A stretch of 64,000 nt of DNA from Chryseobacterium piscicola (GTDB lineage Bacteria; Bacteroidota; Bacteroidia; Flavobacteriales; Weeksellaceae): assembly GCF_900156685.1 (NCBI RefSeq), contig NZ_FTOJ01000004.1:62001-126000 (forward strand). The letters run 5' to 3'. The position numbers and the translations under genes were made by a program. Below are positions 26,697 through 36,597 of this stretch, piece after piece. The notes under the pieces are model-generated. The model ran no database searches. It was not told where the DNA came from and was given only the letters and a program-made list of their open reading frames with translations. Within the stretch, counting starts at the first letter, position 1. Every line of letters begins with the position of its first letter.

Positions 26697-27491
26697 ATGA
26701 ACACAAAACTATTATTCTCGGCAATTTTCATTTTTTCAACTTTCTTTTGCAATGCTCAAATGGATGATAAATTTTATCAACCAAGCAAACAAATGAAGCC
26801 TTTAGAATTTACAAATTCGGAATCAATTTCTTTTCCCGTGGAAACCGATACGATTACTGCCGTATTTTTAAAGCCAGAAACCAAAACTCCAAAGAAAACG
26901 ATTTTCTTTTTTCATGGTGCAAACGGAAATGTCACAACTTATCAATACATTACAAAACCATTAGTACAAAACGGATTTCAAGTAGTGATGATAGATTTTC
27001 GTGATTATGGAAAATCAACTGGAAAACCAACGCATTTGAATATTGCTTCAGACGGACAAAAAATATTTGATTTCTTAGTAAGCAAACCCGAAATTAAGAA
27101 CACTAAAATATACATTTATGGTGCTTCTCTAGGATCCCAGATTGCCACTCATCTCGCGAGAAATAATAAAGATAAAATTTCAGGATTAATTATTGATAGC
27201 GGAGTGTCTTCATTGATAGATGTTGCGGCTCTTTTTGCACCTCAATACAAAGATTTTATCGCTCAAATGTTGAAAGATGTTTATGCCGCGAAAGAAGACA
27301 TCAAATTTACAGAAGGTGTACCAAAGCTTTTTATTTACAGCAAAAAAGATAGTACAATCCCGTTTTCACAAGGCGAAGAAATATTTAAAAATGCTGCTGA
27401 ACCGAAGATCTTTCTAGAAAATAGCGCAGAACATATTCAGAGTTTGAAAGATGAACCGCGAGAAATTTTGAAAGCAATCAATAGTTTGTAA
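26697..27491 (+). CDS. Exported alpha/beta hydrolase
   Basis: This 264-residue serine hydrolase of the alpha/beta fold resembles the BAAT/Hydrolase_4-like group. It starts with a signal peptide (FIFSTFFCNAQ, cleavage near 21). A CNA-Q context could also suit signal peptidase I, so a periplasmic location is likely. The HG oxyanion motif is FFFHGANGN. The nucleophile elbow is GASLGS (Ser near 144), the acidic residue lies in KKDSTIPFSQGEE, and the catalytic His in NSAEHIQS near 248. The substrate is unknown. It is a single gene with its own promoter box and a terminator shared with htpG. Confidence 0.88.
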   Translation: MNTKLLFSAIFIFSTFFCNAQMDDKFYQPSKQMKPLEFTNSESISFPVETDTITAVFLKPETKTPKKTIFFFHGANGNVTTYQYITKPLVQNGFQVVMIDFRDYGKSTGKPTHLNIASDGQKIFDFLVSKPEIKNTKIYIYGASLGSQIATHLARNNKDKISGLIIDSGVSSLIDVAALFAPQYKDFIAQMLKDVYAAKEDIKFTEGVPKLFIYSKKDSTIPFSQGEEIFKNAAEPKIFLENSAEHIQSLKDEPREILKAINSL

Positions 27492-27519
27492 TCTATTTTA
27501 ATTGGGATTTTCTATAATA

Positions 27520-27554
27520 AAAACCTTGTCAAGATCAACTCTCAACAAGGTTTT
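27520..27554. terminator. Bidirectional terminator between the hydrolase and htpG
   Basis: A 10-bp stem AAAACCTTGT/ACAAGGTTTT with a 15-base loop is flanked by T-rich sequence in both directions. It serves the two convergent genes. Confidence 0.8.
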
Positions 27555-27600
27555 ATTATTTCCAATAAAGAACACAACATTAAAGTCTTTTCTCTATATC

Positions 27601-29496
27601 CTATTTACTCAACTGCTGATAACTTCTCTGAATAAATTCCGTCAAGTCTTTTCCTTTCAACAAATTCTGAGATAATTTCGCTAAATCTAAAGCATATTTA
27701 ATTTTAGAATTTTTCTCTTCTGCATTTTCATTTTTAAGGATTTCCGCAGCCAATTCACTGTTAGAATTTACCACCAAATTATACATTTCCGGGAAACCGC
27801 TCATTCCGAACATTCCGCCACCGCCGCCGGTTGCCTGCATGTCTTTCATTCTGCGCATAAATTCCGGTTGTGTGATCATAAATGGCGCTTCAGAACTTTC
27901 CAAATCTTCCACCTGAACGCTGAATTTCTTGTCGTTTACCGCTTCTTCGATAGTTGTCTTCAACGATACTTTTTCCTCTTCATTTAATTTAGAGATCGGT
28001 GTATCGTCTTTCTTAATCAAATTATTCACGTGATCTGCATCAACTCTTGCAAAAGAAATTTTCTCTTTTGAAGTTTCCAGTTTTTGAATAAGATGCGGCA
28101 CAATCGGTGAATCTAGAAGTAAAACTTCATAGCCTTTGTCTTTCGCAGACTGAATGTAACTGTGCTGTTCATCGGCATTTGTTGCGTACAAAATAACAAA
28201 GTTTCCGTCTTTGTCGGTTTGCATTGGTTTTACTTTTTCTTCCAGTTCAGACCACAAATAATAGTTGCCGTCGGTTGTTGGATACAATGCAAATTTGTCT
28301 GATTTGTCGAAGAATTTATCTTCAGAGATCATTCCGTACTCGATGACGATTTTAATGTCGTTCCATTTTTTCTCGTAATCTTCGCGGTTTTCATTGAATA
28401 AAGAAACCATTTTGTCGGCCACTTTTTTCGTGATGTAAGAAGAAATTTTCTTCACCGCACCGTCTGCTTGAAGATAAGATCTAGAAACATTCAACGGAAT
28501 ATCCGGAGAATCGATCACTCCACGCAACAACATTAAGAAATCTGGCACAATTCCTTTCACCTCATCGGTTACATACACCTGATTTTGGTAAAGTTGAATT
28601 TTATCTTTTTCAATGTTTAATCCGTTCGTCAATTTCGGAAAATATAGAATTCCGGTTAAATTAAACGGATAATCCACATTCAAATGAATATTAAACAAAG
28701 GCTCCTCAAACTGCATCGGATACAATTCGTGGTAGAATTCCTTATAATCTGCGTCAGAAAGTTCACTCGGCGTTTTTGTCCACGCCGGAGTTGGATTGTT
28801 GACGATATTATCAACTTCTACAGTTTCCGCAACAGCGTCTTCTGCAGATCCTTCAGGTAAAGGAAGTGTTTCATTTTTTGTTCCGAATTTAATTGGAACA
28901 GGCATGAATTTGTTGTATTTCAATAACAATTCACGGATTTTGCTTTCTTCTAAAAACTCCGTTGAATCTTCTGCAATATGAAGGACGATTTCGGTTCCAC
29001 GATCGGTTTTATCAGTCGTTTCTTCTAAAGTAAATTCCGGACTACCATCGCAAATCCATCGAACTGCAGGTTCATCTTTATAAGATTTAGTAAGGATTTC
29101 AACTTTTTCAGCCACCATAAAAGCGGAGTAGAAGCCTAAACCGAAATGACCGATAATTCCTGAATCTTTAGCAGAATCTTTATACTTGTCTAGGAATTCT
29201 TCTGCTCCGGAAAATGCCACTTGGTTGATGTATTTTTCAACTTCTTCGCCCGTCATTCCCAAACCTTGGTCTATGATGTGTAATTTTTTGTTTTCCTTAT
29301 CGATTTTTACTTCGATTTTCGGATTTCCATAATCTACCTTTGCTTCACCAATGTTGGTTAAGTGTTTTAATTTCAAAGTTGCATCGGTTGCGTTTGAAAT
29401 TAATTCTCTTAAAAATATTTCGTGGTCGCTGTACAAAAATTTCTTAATCAACGGAAAAATATTTTCCACCGAAACATTGATATTTCCTTTTGTCAT
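27601..29496 (-). CDS. htpG: Molecular chaperone HtpG (Hsp90)
   Basis: Hsp90 is an ATP-dependent cytosolic chaperone. The 631-residue protein has the normal length. The GHKL ATPase opens with FLRELISNATDA (catalytic Glu and Asn), followed by DQGLGMTGEEV and GHFGLGFYSAFMVA, the Hsp90 N-domain motifs. The middle domain contains NVSRSYLQ-type sequence. The C-terminal dimerisation domain contains a Gly/Met-rich patch (ATGGGGGMFGMSGFPEM). It is a single gene. The upstream gap carries a TGACA-N3-TGGCA motif (29556-29568) of unknown meaning. Confidence 0.97.
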   Translation of the reverse strand: MTKGNINVSVENIFPLIKKFLYSDHEIFLRELISNATDATLKLKHLTNIGEAKVDYGNPKIEVKIDKENKKLHIIDQGLGMTGEEVEKYINQVAFSGAEEFLDKYKDSAKDSGIIGHFGLGFYSAFMVAEKVEILTKSYKDEPAVRWICDGSPEFTLEETTDKTDRGTEIVLHIAEDSTEFLEESKIRELLLKYNKFMPVPIKFGTKNETLPLPEGSAEDAVAETVEVDNIVNNPTPAWTKTPSELSDADYKEFYHELYPMQFEEPLFNIHLNVDYPFNLTGILYFPKLTNGLNIEKDKIQLYQNQVYVTDEVKGIVPDFLMLLRGVIDSPDIPLNVSRSYLQADGAVKKISSYITKKVADKMVSLFNENREDYEKKWNDIKIVIEYGMISEDKFFDKSDKFALYPTTDGNYYLWSELEEKVKPMQTDKDGNFVILYATNADEQHSYIQSAKDKGYEVLLLDSPIVPHLIQKLETSKEKISFARVDADHVNNLIKKDDTPISKLNEEEKVSLKTTIEEAVNDKKFSVQVEDLESSEAPFMITQPEFMRRMKDMQATGGGGGMFGMSGFPEMYNLVVNSNSELAAEILKNENAEEKNSKIKYALDLAKLSQNLLKGKDLTEFIQRSYQQLSK

Positions 29497-29767
29497 TTTT
29501 TTGGATTTTTAAATTTGATTATTAATTCTCAAAATAAATACCATTGAACATAAAGTGACAGATTGGCATTTTTATTTATTTATTGTTTTTTCTTTTTGTA
29601 TATCCGTAATTAGTCATAATTCTTGATTTATAGCATAGTCAAACAAAAAATTATAAATTTTGACCGTTTTTAAGTTGTATAAAGGCTTTAACTTAATAAA
29701 GAAATACAAAGTGTTTTCAATGATGATAAATTATGAACAATCGTTTTCTTCTTAAATGATTTGTATA
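29497..29767. other. AT-rich gap between htpG and recA
   Basis: About 270 bases without a credible gene. The only marked motif is TGACA-GAT-TGGCA at 29556-29568, upstream of htpG. Whether it is a stress-response operator is untested. The recA terminator follows. Confidence 0.5.
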
Positions 29768-29801
29768 AAAAAAAGACAGCTTCCGAAAAAAGCTGTCTTT
29801 T
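29768..29801 (-). terminator. Terminator of recA
   Basis: An 11-bp stem AAAAGACAGCT/AGCTGTCTTTT (29771-29781, 29791-29801) continues on the minus strand into a long T tract. Confidence 0.9.
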
Positions 29802-29820
29802 GTATTTACATCAAAACAAA

Positions 29821-30828
29821 TTATTTTTTGTTGTTGATAATTTCTTCTTTTACTTTATTTTCAAGTTCTTCGGCCAGTTCAGGATTGTCTTTTAATAAAT
29901 CTCTTACGCCATCTCGGCCTTGGCCAAGCTTAGTTTCTCCGTAGCTGAACCAAGAACCGCTTTTCTTCACAATTCCCATATCAACTGCGGTGTCTAAGAT
30001 TTCACCTGTTTTAGAAACGCCTTCACCATACATGATGTCAAATTCTGCCATTTTGAAAGGTGGAGCCACTTTATTCTTTACAATTTTCACTTTTACACGG
30101 CTACCAACTGCTTCATCGCCATTTTTAATCGGTGCGCTTGCTTTTCTGATATCTACTCTTACTGAAGCGTAAAATTTCAAAGCGTTACCACCTGTAGTAG
30201 TTTCGGGATTTCCGAACATTACTCCGATTTTTTCTCTCAATTGGTTGATGAAAATTACCGTACATTTTGTTCTTGAAATGGTTGCTGTTAATTTTCTTAA
30301 AGCCTGAGACATTAATCTTGCATGAAGACCCATTTTAGAATCTCCCATTTCACCTTCAATCTCTGCTTTTGGCGTTAGTGCAGCAACAGAGTCAATCACG
30401 ACAATATCAATTGCGCCAGAGCGTATCAAGTTGTCTGCGATTTCTAAAGCCTGTTCTCCGTTATCTGGCTGGGAAATAATCAAGTTTTCAAGATCGATTC
30501 CTAATTTACCTGCATACCCTCTGTCAAAAGCGTGCTCAGCATCTATAAATGCTGCAATTCCGCCTGCCTTTTGAGCTTCTGCAATGGCGTGTAATGTTAA
30601 AGTTGTTTTACCAGAAGATTCAGGTCCGTAGATTTCAATTATTCTGCCTCTTGGATATCCCCCAACACCTAAAGCGATGTCTAATCCTAATGATCCGGAA
30701 GGAATCACTTCGATAGTGGTGTCTATTGCACTATCTCCCAAAGTCATTACAGTTCCTTTTCCGTAGGTTTTATCTAGTTTGTCAAGCACTAATGCGAGTG
30801 CTTTTTTCTTATCGTCTAAATTGCTCAT
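29821..30828 (-). CDS. recA: Recombinase RecA
   Basis: RecA forms filaments on single-stranded DNA, drives strand exchange and triggers the SOS co-protease reaction. The protein is 335 residues. Walker [10 protein letters not shown] is at about 68-76, the Walker B region is [12 protein letters not shown], and loop regions [16 protein letters not shown] and [20 protein letters not shown] match the family closely. A Lys/Glu-rich tail ends in Lys. The ATG at 30828 is chosen. The in-frame ATG at 30873 would add 15 atypical residues and lies upstream of a -7 box (30849-30856). Confidence 0.98.
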   Translation of the reverse strand: MSNLDDKKKALALVLDKLDKTYGKGTVMTLGDSAIDTTIEVIPSGSLGLDIALGVGGYPRGRIIEIYGPESSGKTTLTLHAIAEAQKAGGIAAFIDAEHAFDRGYAGKLGIDLENLIISQPDNGEQALEIADNLIRSGAIDIVVIDSVAALTPKAEIEGEMGDSKMGLHARLMSQALRKLTATISRTKCTVIFINQLREKIGVMFGNPETTTGGNALKFYASVRVDIRKASAPIKNGDEAVGSRVKVKIVKNKVAPPFKMAEFDIMYGEGVSKTGEILDTAVDMGIVKKSGSWFSYGETKLGQGRDGVRDLLKDNPELAEELENKVKEEIINNKK

Positions 30829-30848
30829 TTCGTATTCTAATAATTTAT

Positions 30849-30856
30849 CAAAATTA
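30849..30856 (-). promoter_or_regulatory. -7 promoter box for recA
   Basis: The minus strand reads TAATTTTG, an exact TAnnTTTG, 20 bases before the recA ATG at 30828. It supports that start over the upstream one. No LexA-type palindrome was recognised. Confidence 0.45.
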
Positions 30857-31075
30857 CATAATTTTAATTTCAAAAGCTAATAATATTTGTTTTGGGAAAT
30901 TGTTTTTAGCGTTAAAAAATAATAAAGTTTTTAAAATGGAAAGTCTTTTATAACAGGCCTTATTGGTACTGAATATTTTTTATGGAATGGCTTTTCCAAA
31001 AGGGGTGGGCGAAAAGATAAGCCAATTCGGTATCGCTTACTATCAACTATATTCGGGATTAGGAACGCAAAAAAA

Positions 31076-32272
31076 TTAATGAAAATTAGAATTTTGGGTT
31101 ATGCTTAAGTAATCCTCCAAAACCTGCATTTGATCTTTGTTTCCCTTTTTAATTCTCGCTTCACGGCTCACTGTAGAGTCATATATTTTATTAAGGATTT
31201 TTTTTGTTATCGGAAACCCTTTTTTTAAAGGAACGTTAGGGATTTGCAGTCTCTTACAAACGTCGTCACCCAGCAAGTACCAAGTGCAGCAAATGTGCAG
31301 ATATCTAAGATTAGTTCTTTGAAATTTATATTTTAAAATAGGATTTTCAAGTGATTCGTTTAATAGTGAATGAGCAAGTAGAACCGAGTCTTTATCTGAG
31401 GAAGGTTGAATTGAAGTCCATAAATAAAAATATTCTGTAGCCTGTTTTTTATCGTTTGGTAAAAGATCTTCTGGAATTCCTAAAAGGTAGCCTACATATT
31501 TCCAAAGATGAAAATGCCCTTTCTCTTCTTCTTCAGAAAACGTGTTTCCCAATTTGTATAGGCTGTGTAGAAAGACAAGACTAAAGCCGATGTATGTTGC
31601 CATCATATCCCAAGAATTAATAGGCTTACCCCAATTTTCTGTATCCCAGTTTTTATAATGTTTTTTTATAGAAAGTCTTGCATAGGAATGAATGAGTCTT
31701 GTTTTAATTGCAAATTCGTATCCTTTTTTATGGATTTCTAAAGCATCATAGCGGGTTACATTGACCCAGAAATCCAGGGTTTCAGAAAGTCTTTTTACAG
31801 CTCCTTTTTTTAAAGCTTCCGTAACAATAAGCGGTTTGTTGAGGTAAGCATAATCGTAACCGCCAATCAAACAGTAATCTCGTAGGGAAATGAGTGAATC
31901 TAGGTTACAGCGCATACAAAGCTCGGAGCCTTTTTTAAGTAAATTTAAATCAAGCCAATCGGGCAGGGTTTGCGTTTGCAGGAAAAGTTTTTTTACACTT
32001 TCCGGAACCTCATCTTTGTGTGAAATGCCGTTTCTAATGTAGCTTTCAATCTCTCTTGATGCTTCACTATATGTTTTTTTAAAATAAACATCTTTTACAA
32101 CCTCATCCCCAATTTCGTCTACATGATAAAAGTATTTTGAAAATTTCTGAAAATCTTTGAAACTCACTTCAGCACCGGAAAGATCAATGAGTTGTTTTCC
32201 GTTTCCTGTCGTCCAAAAATCTTTGAAATGTTGTGAATCTTTAAATCTAGGTTGTAAAATAGGCTCTTTCAT
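31076..32272 (-). CDS. MpaB-family (DUF2236) oxygenase-like protein
   Basis: The 398-residue protein resembles the DUF2236/MpaB family, a helical haem-binding or oxygenase-like fold that includes latex-clearing protein and MpaB. Characteristic features are the central RLIHSYARLSIKK stretch, with His and Arg positions conserved in the family, followed by an all-helical region with LVFLHSLYKLG and WKYVGYLLGIPEDLLP. No signal peptide is seen, so it is probably cytoplasmic or peripheral. Function in bacteria is unknown. It lies 161 bases after a LuxR-type regulator on the same strand, which might control it (inference from position). Confidence 0.78.
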   Translation of the reverse strand: MKEPILQPRFKDSQHFKDFWTTGNGKQLIDLSGAEVSFKDFQKFSKYFYHVDEIGDEVVKDVYFKKTYSEASREIESYIRNGISHKDEVPESVKKLFLQTQTLPDWLDLNLLKKGSELCMRCNLDSLISLRDYCLIGGYDYAYLNKPLIVTEALKKGAVKRLSETLDFWVNVTRYDALEIHKKGYEFAIKTRLIHSYARLSIKKHYKNWDTENWGKPINSWDMMATYIGFSLVFLHSLYKLGNTFSEEEEKGHFHLWKYVGYLLGIPEDLLPNDKKQATEYFYLWTSIQPSSDKDSVLLAHSLLNESLENPILKYKFQRTNLRYLHICCTWYLLGDDVCKRLQIPNVPLKKGFPITKKILNKIYDSTVSREARIKKGNKDQMQVLEDYLSITQNSNFH

Positions 32273-32433
32273 AAAGGATAAAGTTACAGAATTTTTAATT
32301 GAAAACCAGAGTGAGATTTGTCAGTATGTATTCATTAGTATTCAAGGTTTAAAAATTAAAACAACGTAAATTATCAACAATTAGATTACTGATTGTTTGT
32401 GATGTATTATTTGTATCCCAATCATTACCTATA

Positions 32434-33207
32434 TTAAACCAATCCCCACTCGAATGCTTTTCTTATGAGTTCTTTGCTGTTCCGAGAATTGGTTTTTTTT
32501 AGGATGTTTTTGCGATGGCTTCTGATGGTATGTTCTGAGAGAATGAGGAGATTAGAAATTTCTTTCCCAGAATAACCTTTAACAATTAAAATAAGGATTT
32601 CAATTTCTCTTTTTGTGAGATGAGGATGGTCTGATTTTTTTTTCTCATCTGTTGGCTGCACTGTAAACTGATGAAAATCTTTTCGTGGTGTGATGCCTGT
32701 TATTAAAACGGTGTAAGGGTTTTGGGGGGTAATATGTTGAATATTTGTATGGATATTAATCGACTGAAACAAACGATTGTCTTCATCCATAACTGTATGA
32801 ATAGCCTGATGATGAAAAAGTTCATATTTTCCTTTCTTAGTCTTCATTCTAAAGCAGTAGCTGGGTTTTAAGAAAAGTTGATGTTCAATTCCTATTTGTT
32901 TTATTTTTTCTACTACCGCTTGTTCAGCTTTTAAAACAAAAGGAATGTCATCTGGATGGATTAGCTCTAAGATTTCTCTGAGCTGAATTGGGTATTCTGA
33001 AAAACCATGAATTTTAAGAATATTTTTGTGATGATGGGAAATGGTAGAATCTGCAAGATTAACAACATAATAATAAAAATTCCCAATGGAGAATATTTCG
33101 CCAATTATTTTCTCTATAAAGGGCTTTGTAAGTGCTTTAGATTTGTCTTCTCCAGCAAAGTTTTCCCAAATTTGAGATAGTAAATGTTTGTCCTCAGGAT
33201 TCTCCAT
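32434..33207 (-). CDS. PAS-like sensor fused to a LuxR-type DNA-binding domain
   Basis: This 257-residue regulator has a C-terminal LuxR/GerE HTH (LTKREIEIL, then SGKEISNLLILSEHTIRSHRKNI, about 193-250). Its N-terminal part (about 40-165) reads like a PAS_3-type fold: NILKIHGFSEYP and LIHPDDIPFVLKAEQ are typical of PAS domains. The HPDD motif is usual for PAS_3. There is no phospho-acceptor receiver domain, so it probably senses a ligand or redox state directly. The signal and targets are unknown; the MpaB-family gene downstream is the nearest candidate. Confidence 0.86.
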   Translation of the reverse strand: MENPEDKHLLSQIWENFAGEDKSKALTKPFIEKIIGEIFSIGNFYYYVVNLADSTISHHHKNILKIHGFSEYPIQLREILELIHPDDIPFVLKAEQAVVEKIKQIGIEHQLFLKPSYCFRMKTKKGKYELFHHQAIHTVMDEDNRLFQSINIHTNIQHITPQNPYTVLITGITPRKDFHQFTVQPTDEKKKSDHPHLTKREIEILILIVKGYSGKEISNLLILSEHTIRSHRKNILKKTNSRNSKELIRKAFEWGLV

Positions 33208-33467
33208 TTATATATTTTTAACTAAAATACTTAAAATTTGTTAAAAATACCCCAAAAGGGCTATTTTTTTATGTTAAATAATTTACAACTTTTGTAGAAA
33301 CAATAATCGCGAAAACTCAATTGTAAAATTAAGATTTTCACCTAAGTTTTAATATGATACATTGAAGCTTAAAAGTAAGGAAGGTAAAAGCACTTGTGAT
33401 GAAAAAAAAGTAGAATAAATACCTGTAAAATAAGCCACTGTAGATAGTTCAATGGTTTTTTTTATGC
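33208..33467. other. Intergenic gap between LuxR-type gene and gapA
   Basis: No credible gene. The gap holds a small CCCC-AAAA-GGG hairpin with T tract near 33250-33270 on the plus strand that no gene reads into. The rest is AT-rich sequence upstream of the regulator. Confidence 0.4.
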
Positions 33468-33497
33468 AAAAAAAACCTCCCGCATCCGGAAGGTTTT
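33468..33497 (-). terminator. Terminator of the pfkA-gapA operon
   Basis: A 10-bp stem with one U-G wobble on the minus strand (33488-33497 with 33472-33481) is followed by a run of T. Confidence 0.85.
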
Positions 33498-33519
33498 ATA
33501 ATTTAAAAGTGATCGCTTA

Positions 33520-34542
<1,023 letters not shown>

Positions 34543-34563
34543 TTATTTAATTATATAAAATAT

Positions 34564-35550
34564 TTAGATTGCTAAAATTTCTGAAATCAATAAAAGGTCT
34601 TTATTAATTTCGTTGTGTTTTTTGATGGCATCTTCAATGGGTGTGTAAACAATTTCGTTTGAACGCATACCTGCCATCACATTGTTTTCACCCGCCATTA
34701 ATCCAGTTACTGCACCAAATCCTAGTCTGCTTGCTAGAACTCTGTCTGCGCAGCTTGGTGAACCTCCTCTCTGGATATGACCTAGAATCGCAACGCGGAT
34801 GTCGTAATCAGGGAATTCGACTTTAGTCTGTTCTGCTAATTCATAGATGTTCGCCAACTTTTCACCTTCTGCAACAACAACGATGCTGGAAGATTTTCCT
34901 GTTTTTTCTGCATTTCGGAAATTGGTAAACAATTCATCCATGCTGTCTTTTTTCTCAGGAATTAAAATGTCTAACGCTCCTGTTGCCAGTCCACTGTTTA
35001 GTGCTATAAAACCTGCATCACGGCCCATCACTTCAACAAAGAAAACTCTGTTGTGAGAAGTTGCAGTATCACGGATTTTATCAATAGCATCCATTGCAGT
35101 ATTCAACGCGGTATCGAAACCAATCGTATTATCTGTTCCGAAGATATCGTTATCAATAGTTCCCGGCACACCAATTACCCGGATTCCAAATTCTTCGTTA
35201 AAAATTTTCGCTCCTGTAAAAGTTCCGTCTCCACCAATGCATACCAAAGCTTCAATTCCGTATTTTACGCAATTGTCGTAGGCTTTTTGACGACCTTCTT
35301 TTGTTCTAAACTCTTTGGATCTGGCAGACTTTAGAATAGTTCCACCTTGGTTGATTATATTTTTCACAGAACGAGGTCCCATTTTCAGGAAGTCATCGTT
35401 GATAAGACCATTGTAGCCTTCTCTCACTCCGTAACATTCGATATTGTAATAATTGGCAGTTCTTACAACCGCTCTTAATGCTGCGTTCATGCCCGGAGAA
35501 TCACCTCCCGAGGTAAGAACTGCAATTTTTTTTACAGCACTTTCTTTCAT
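34564..35550 (-). CDS. pfkA: ATP-dependent 6-phosphofructokinase
   Basis: It phosphorylates fructose-6-phosphate with ATP, the committed step of glycolysis. The 328-residue enzyme has GGDSPGMNA at 15-23, GGDGT at 106-110 and the catalytic PGTIDND around 129-135. The glycine after GGD points to ATP rather than pyrophosphate use. MGRDAG is at 175-180, all standard for the bacterial PfkA family. It is the first gene of the pfkA-gapA pair. A TAAATTTG box on the minus strand (35578-35571) lies 20 bases upstream of the start. Confidence 0.97.
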   Translation of the reverse strand: MKESAVKKIAVLTSGGDSPGMNAALRAVVRTANYYNIECYGVREGYNGLINDDFLKMGPRSVKNIINQGGTILKSARSKEFRTKEGRQKAYDNCVKYGIEALVCIGGDGTFTGAKIFNEEFGIRVIGVPGTIDNDIFGTDNTIGFDTALNTAMDAIDKIRDTATSHNRVFFVEVMGRDAGFIALNSGLATGALDILIPEKKDSMDELFTNFRNAEKTGKSSSIVVVAEGEKLANIYELAEQTKVEFPDYDIRVAILGHIQRGGSPSCADRVLASRLGFGAVTGLMAGENNVMAGMRSNEIVYTPIEDAIKKHNEINKDLLLISEILAI

Positions 35551-35570
35551 TTAGTTAAAAATTTCAAACA

Positions 35571-35578
35571 CAAATTTA
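35571..35578 (-). promoter_or_regulatory. -7 promoter box for pfkA-gapA
   Basis: The minus strand reads TAAATTTG, matching TAnnTTTG, 20 bases before the pfkA ATG. Confidence 0.45.
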
Positions 35579-35712
35579 CAAAAACAAGTTCAGATAACGG
35601 CAGTATCTTGACAATACTTTTCATCCTTTAGTATCCTGCAAATTTAAAAGCAAGTTATATGATAAATATTTTACATTTTCGCATTATGAAATCCTAATCT
35701 ATATTTTTTATA

Positions 35713-36471
35713 TCAATTCTTTTCAACTAAATATTTCCAATATCTTTTAGGGACATGTTGAATGTGTAGTTTCAAATTTTTTCTTTCTATAATATTGGTT
35801 TTGAAAAAATACCGTTGCCATAGCGTCTGATAGTTTTTTTCTTCATCATGAAACTTCTGTTGGTATTTACTCAAATCTATCTTTTCTTCTGGATAAAAAA
35901 AGTCGCAAGCTTGAAGATCATAGAGAATTCCGTAATTTCTTCTGAGGTCATAAATCATCCATTTCTGATCTTGATAACGGTTTCTGAAATGATTTTTGAT
36001 TAGAGGTAGAACATTGAAATCTGGGTCTATTTTAGCGAAAAAAACTTCATCCTGCATTTTTTCAAACCTCACAAAAGCGGTCATTCTGTGTCGTTCTCTG
36101 CTTACAGATTTAGAGATTTTAGCTATTCTCAAAATGTCATTATCAGCATAGTTTTGAAGGATATTTACATTAGGATATTTTACAGATTGTCTTACAGCTG
36201 ATAAAATAATCTGCTCTGAATCTAATTCTTCCGATAAAAAGACTTTTATCAATTCATGAATACCAGCTTTACCAATGTTTTCTTCTAATTTATTTAAAAC
36301 ACGTTCTGATTTCTCTTCCTGCGCAATCACTTCATGAATTTCGGCAAAGATATTTTTCTGACGAAATCTTTCTCTGCTTACAATTTCCACATCTTTATAC
36401 TTATACTCGAAAACCTCGAATATTGCAGTGAAAAGTCCGTCGAAACTGCCGTCGTAGAGTAGAGTGGTCAT
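35713..36471 (-). CDS. TIGR03915-type putative DNA repair protein
   Basis: The 252-residue protein opens with MTTLLYDGSFDGLFTAIFEVFE, the recognisable start of the TIGR03915 (SAM-dependent DNA repair partner) family. It contains ISKSVSRERHRMTAFVRFEK, VLPLIKNHFRNRYQDQKWMIYDLRR and a C-terminal KNLKLHIQHVPKRYWKYL, a layout shared by the family (related to the DUF4130 group). It follows the radical-SAM gene by 126 bases on the same strand; the two families are known to occur as a pair. No biochemical activity has been shown to my knowledge. Confidence 0.85.
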   Translation of the reverse strand: MTTLLYDGSFDGLFTAIFEVFEYKYKDVEIVSRERFRQKNIFAEIHEVIAQEEKSERVLNKLEENIGKAGIHELIKVFLSEELDSEQIILSAVRQSVKYPNVNILQNYADNDILRIAKISKSVSRERHRMTAFVRFEKMQDEVFFAKIDPDFNVLPLIKNHFRNRYQDQKWMIYDLRRNYGILYDLQACDFFYPEEKIDLSKYQQKFHDEEKNYQTLWQRYFFKTNIIERKNLKLHIQHVPKRYWKYLVEKN

Positions 36472-36597
36472 TTTTTTAATTTGAAAATTAAAGTTTTGAA
36501 AATGAAATAATTATTTCAATCATTTTAAAAATATTGTTTGTATTTGAATGTAAATTTGTGAAATTCGTGAAAAAACTAATACAATTTGTATGTGAAA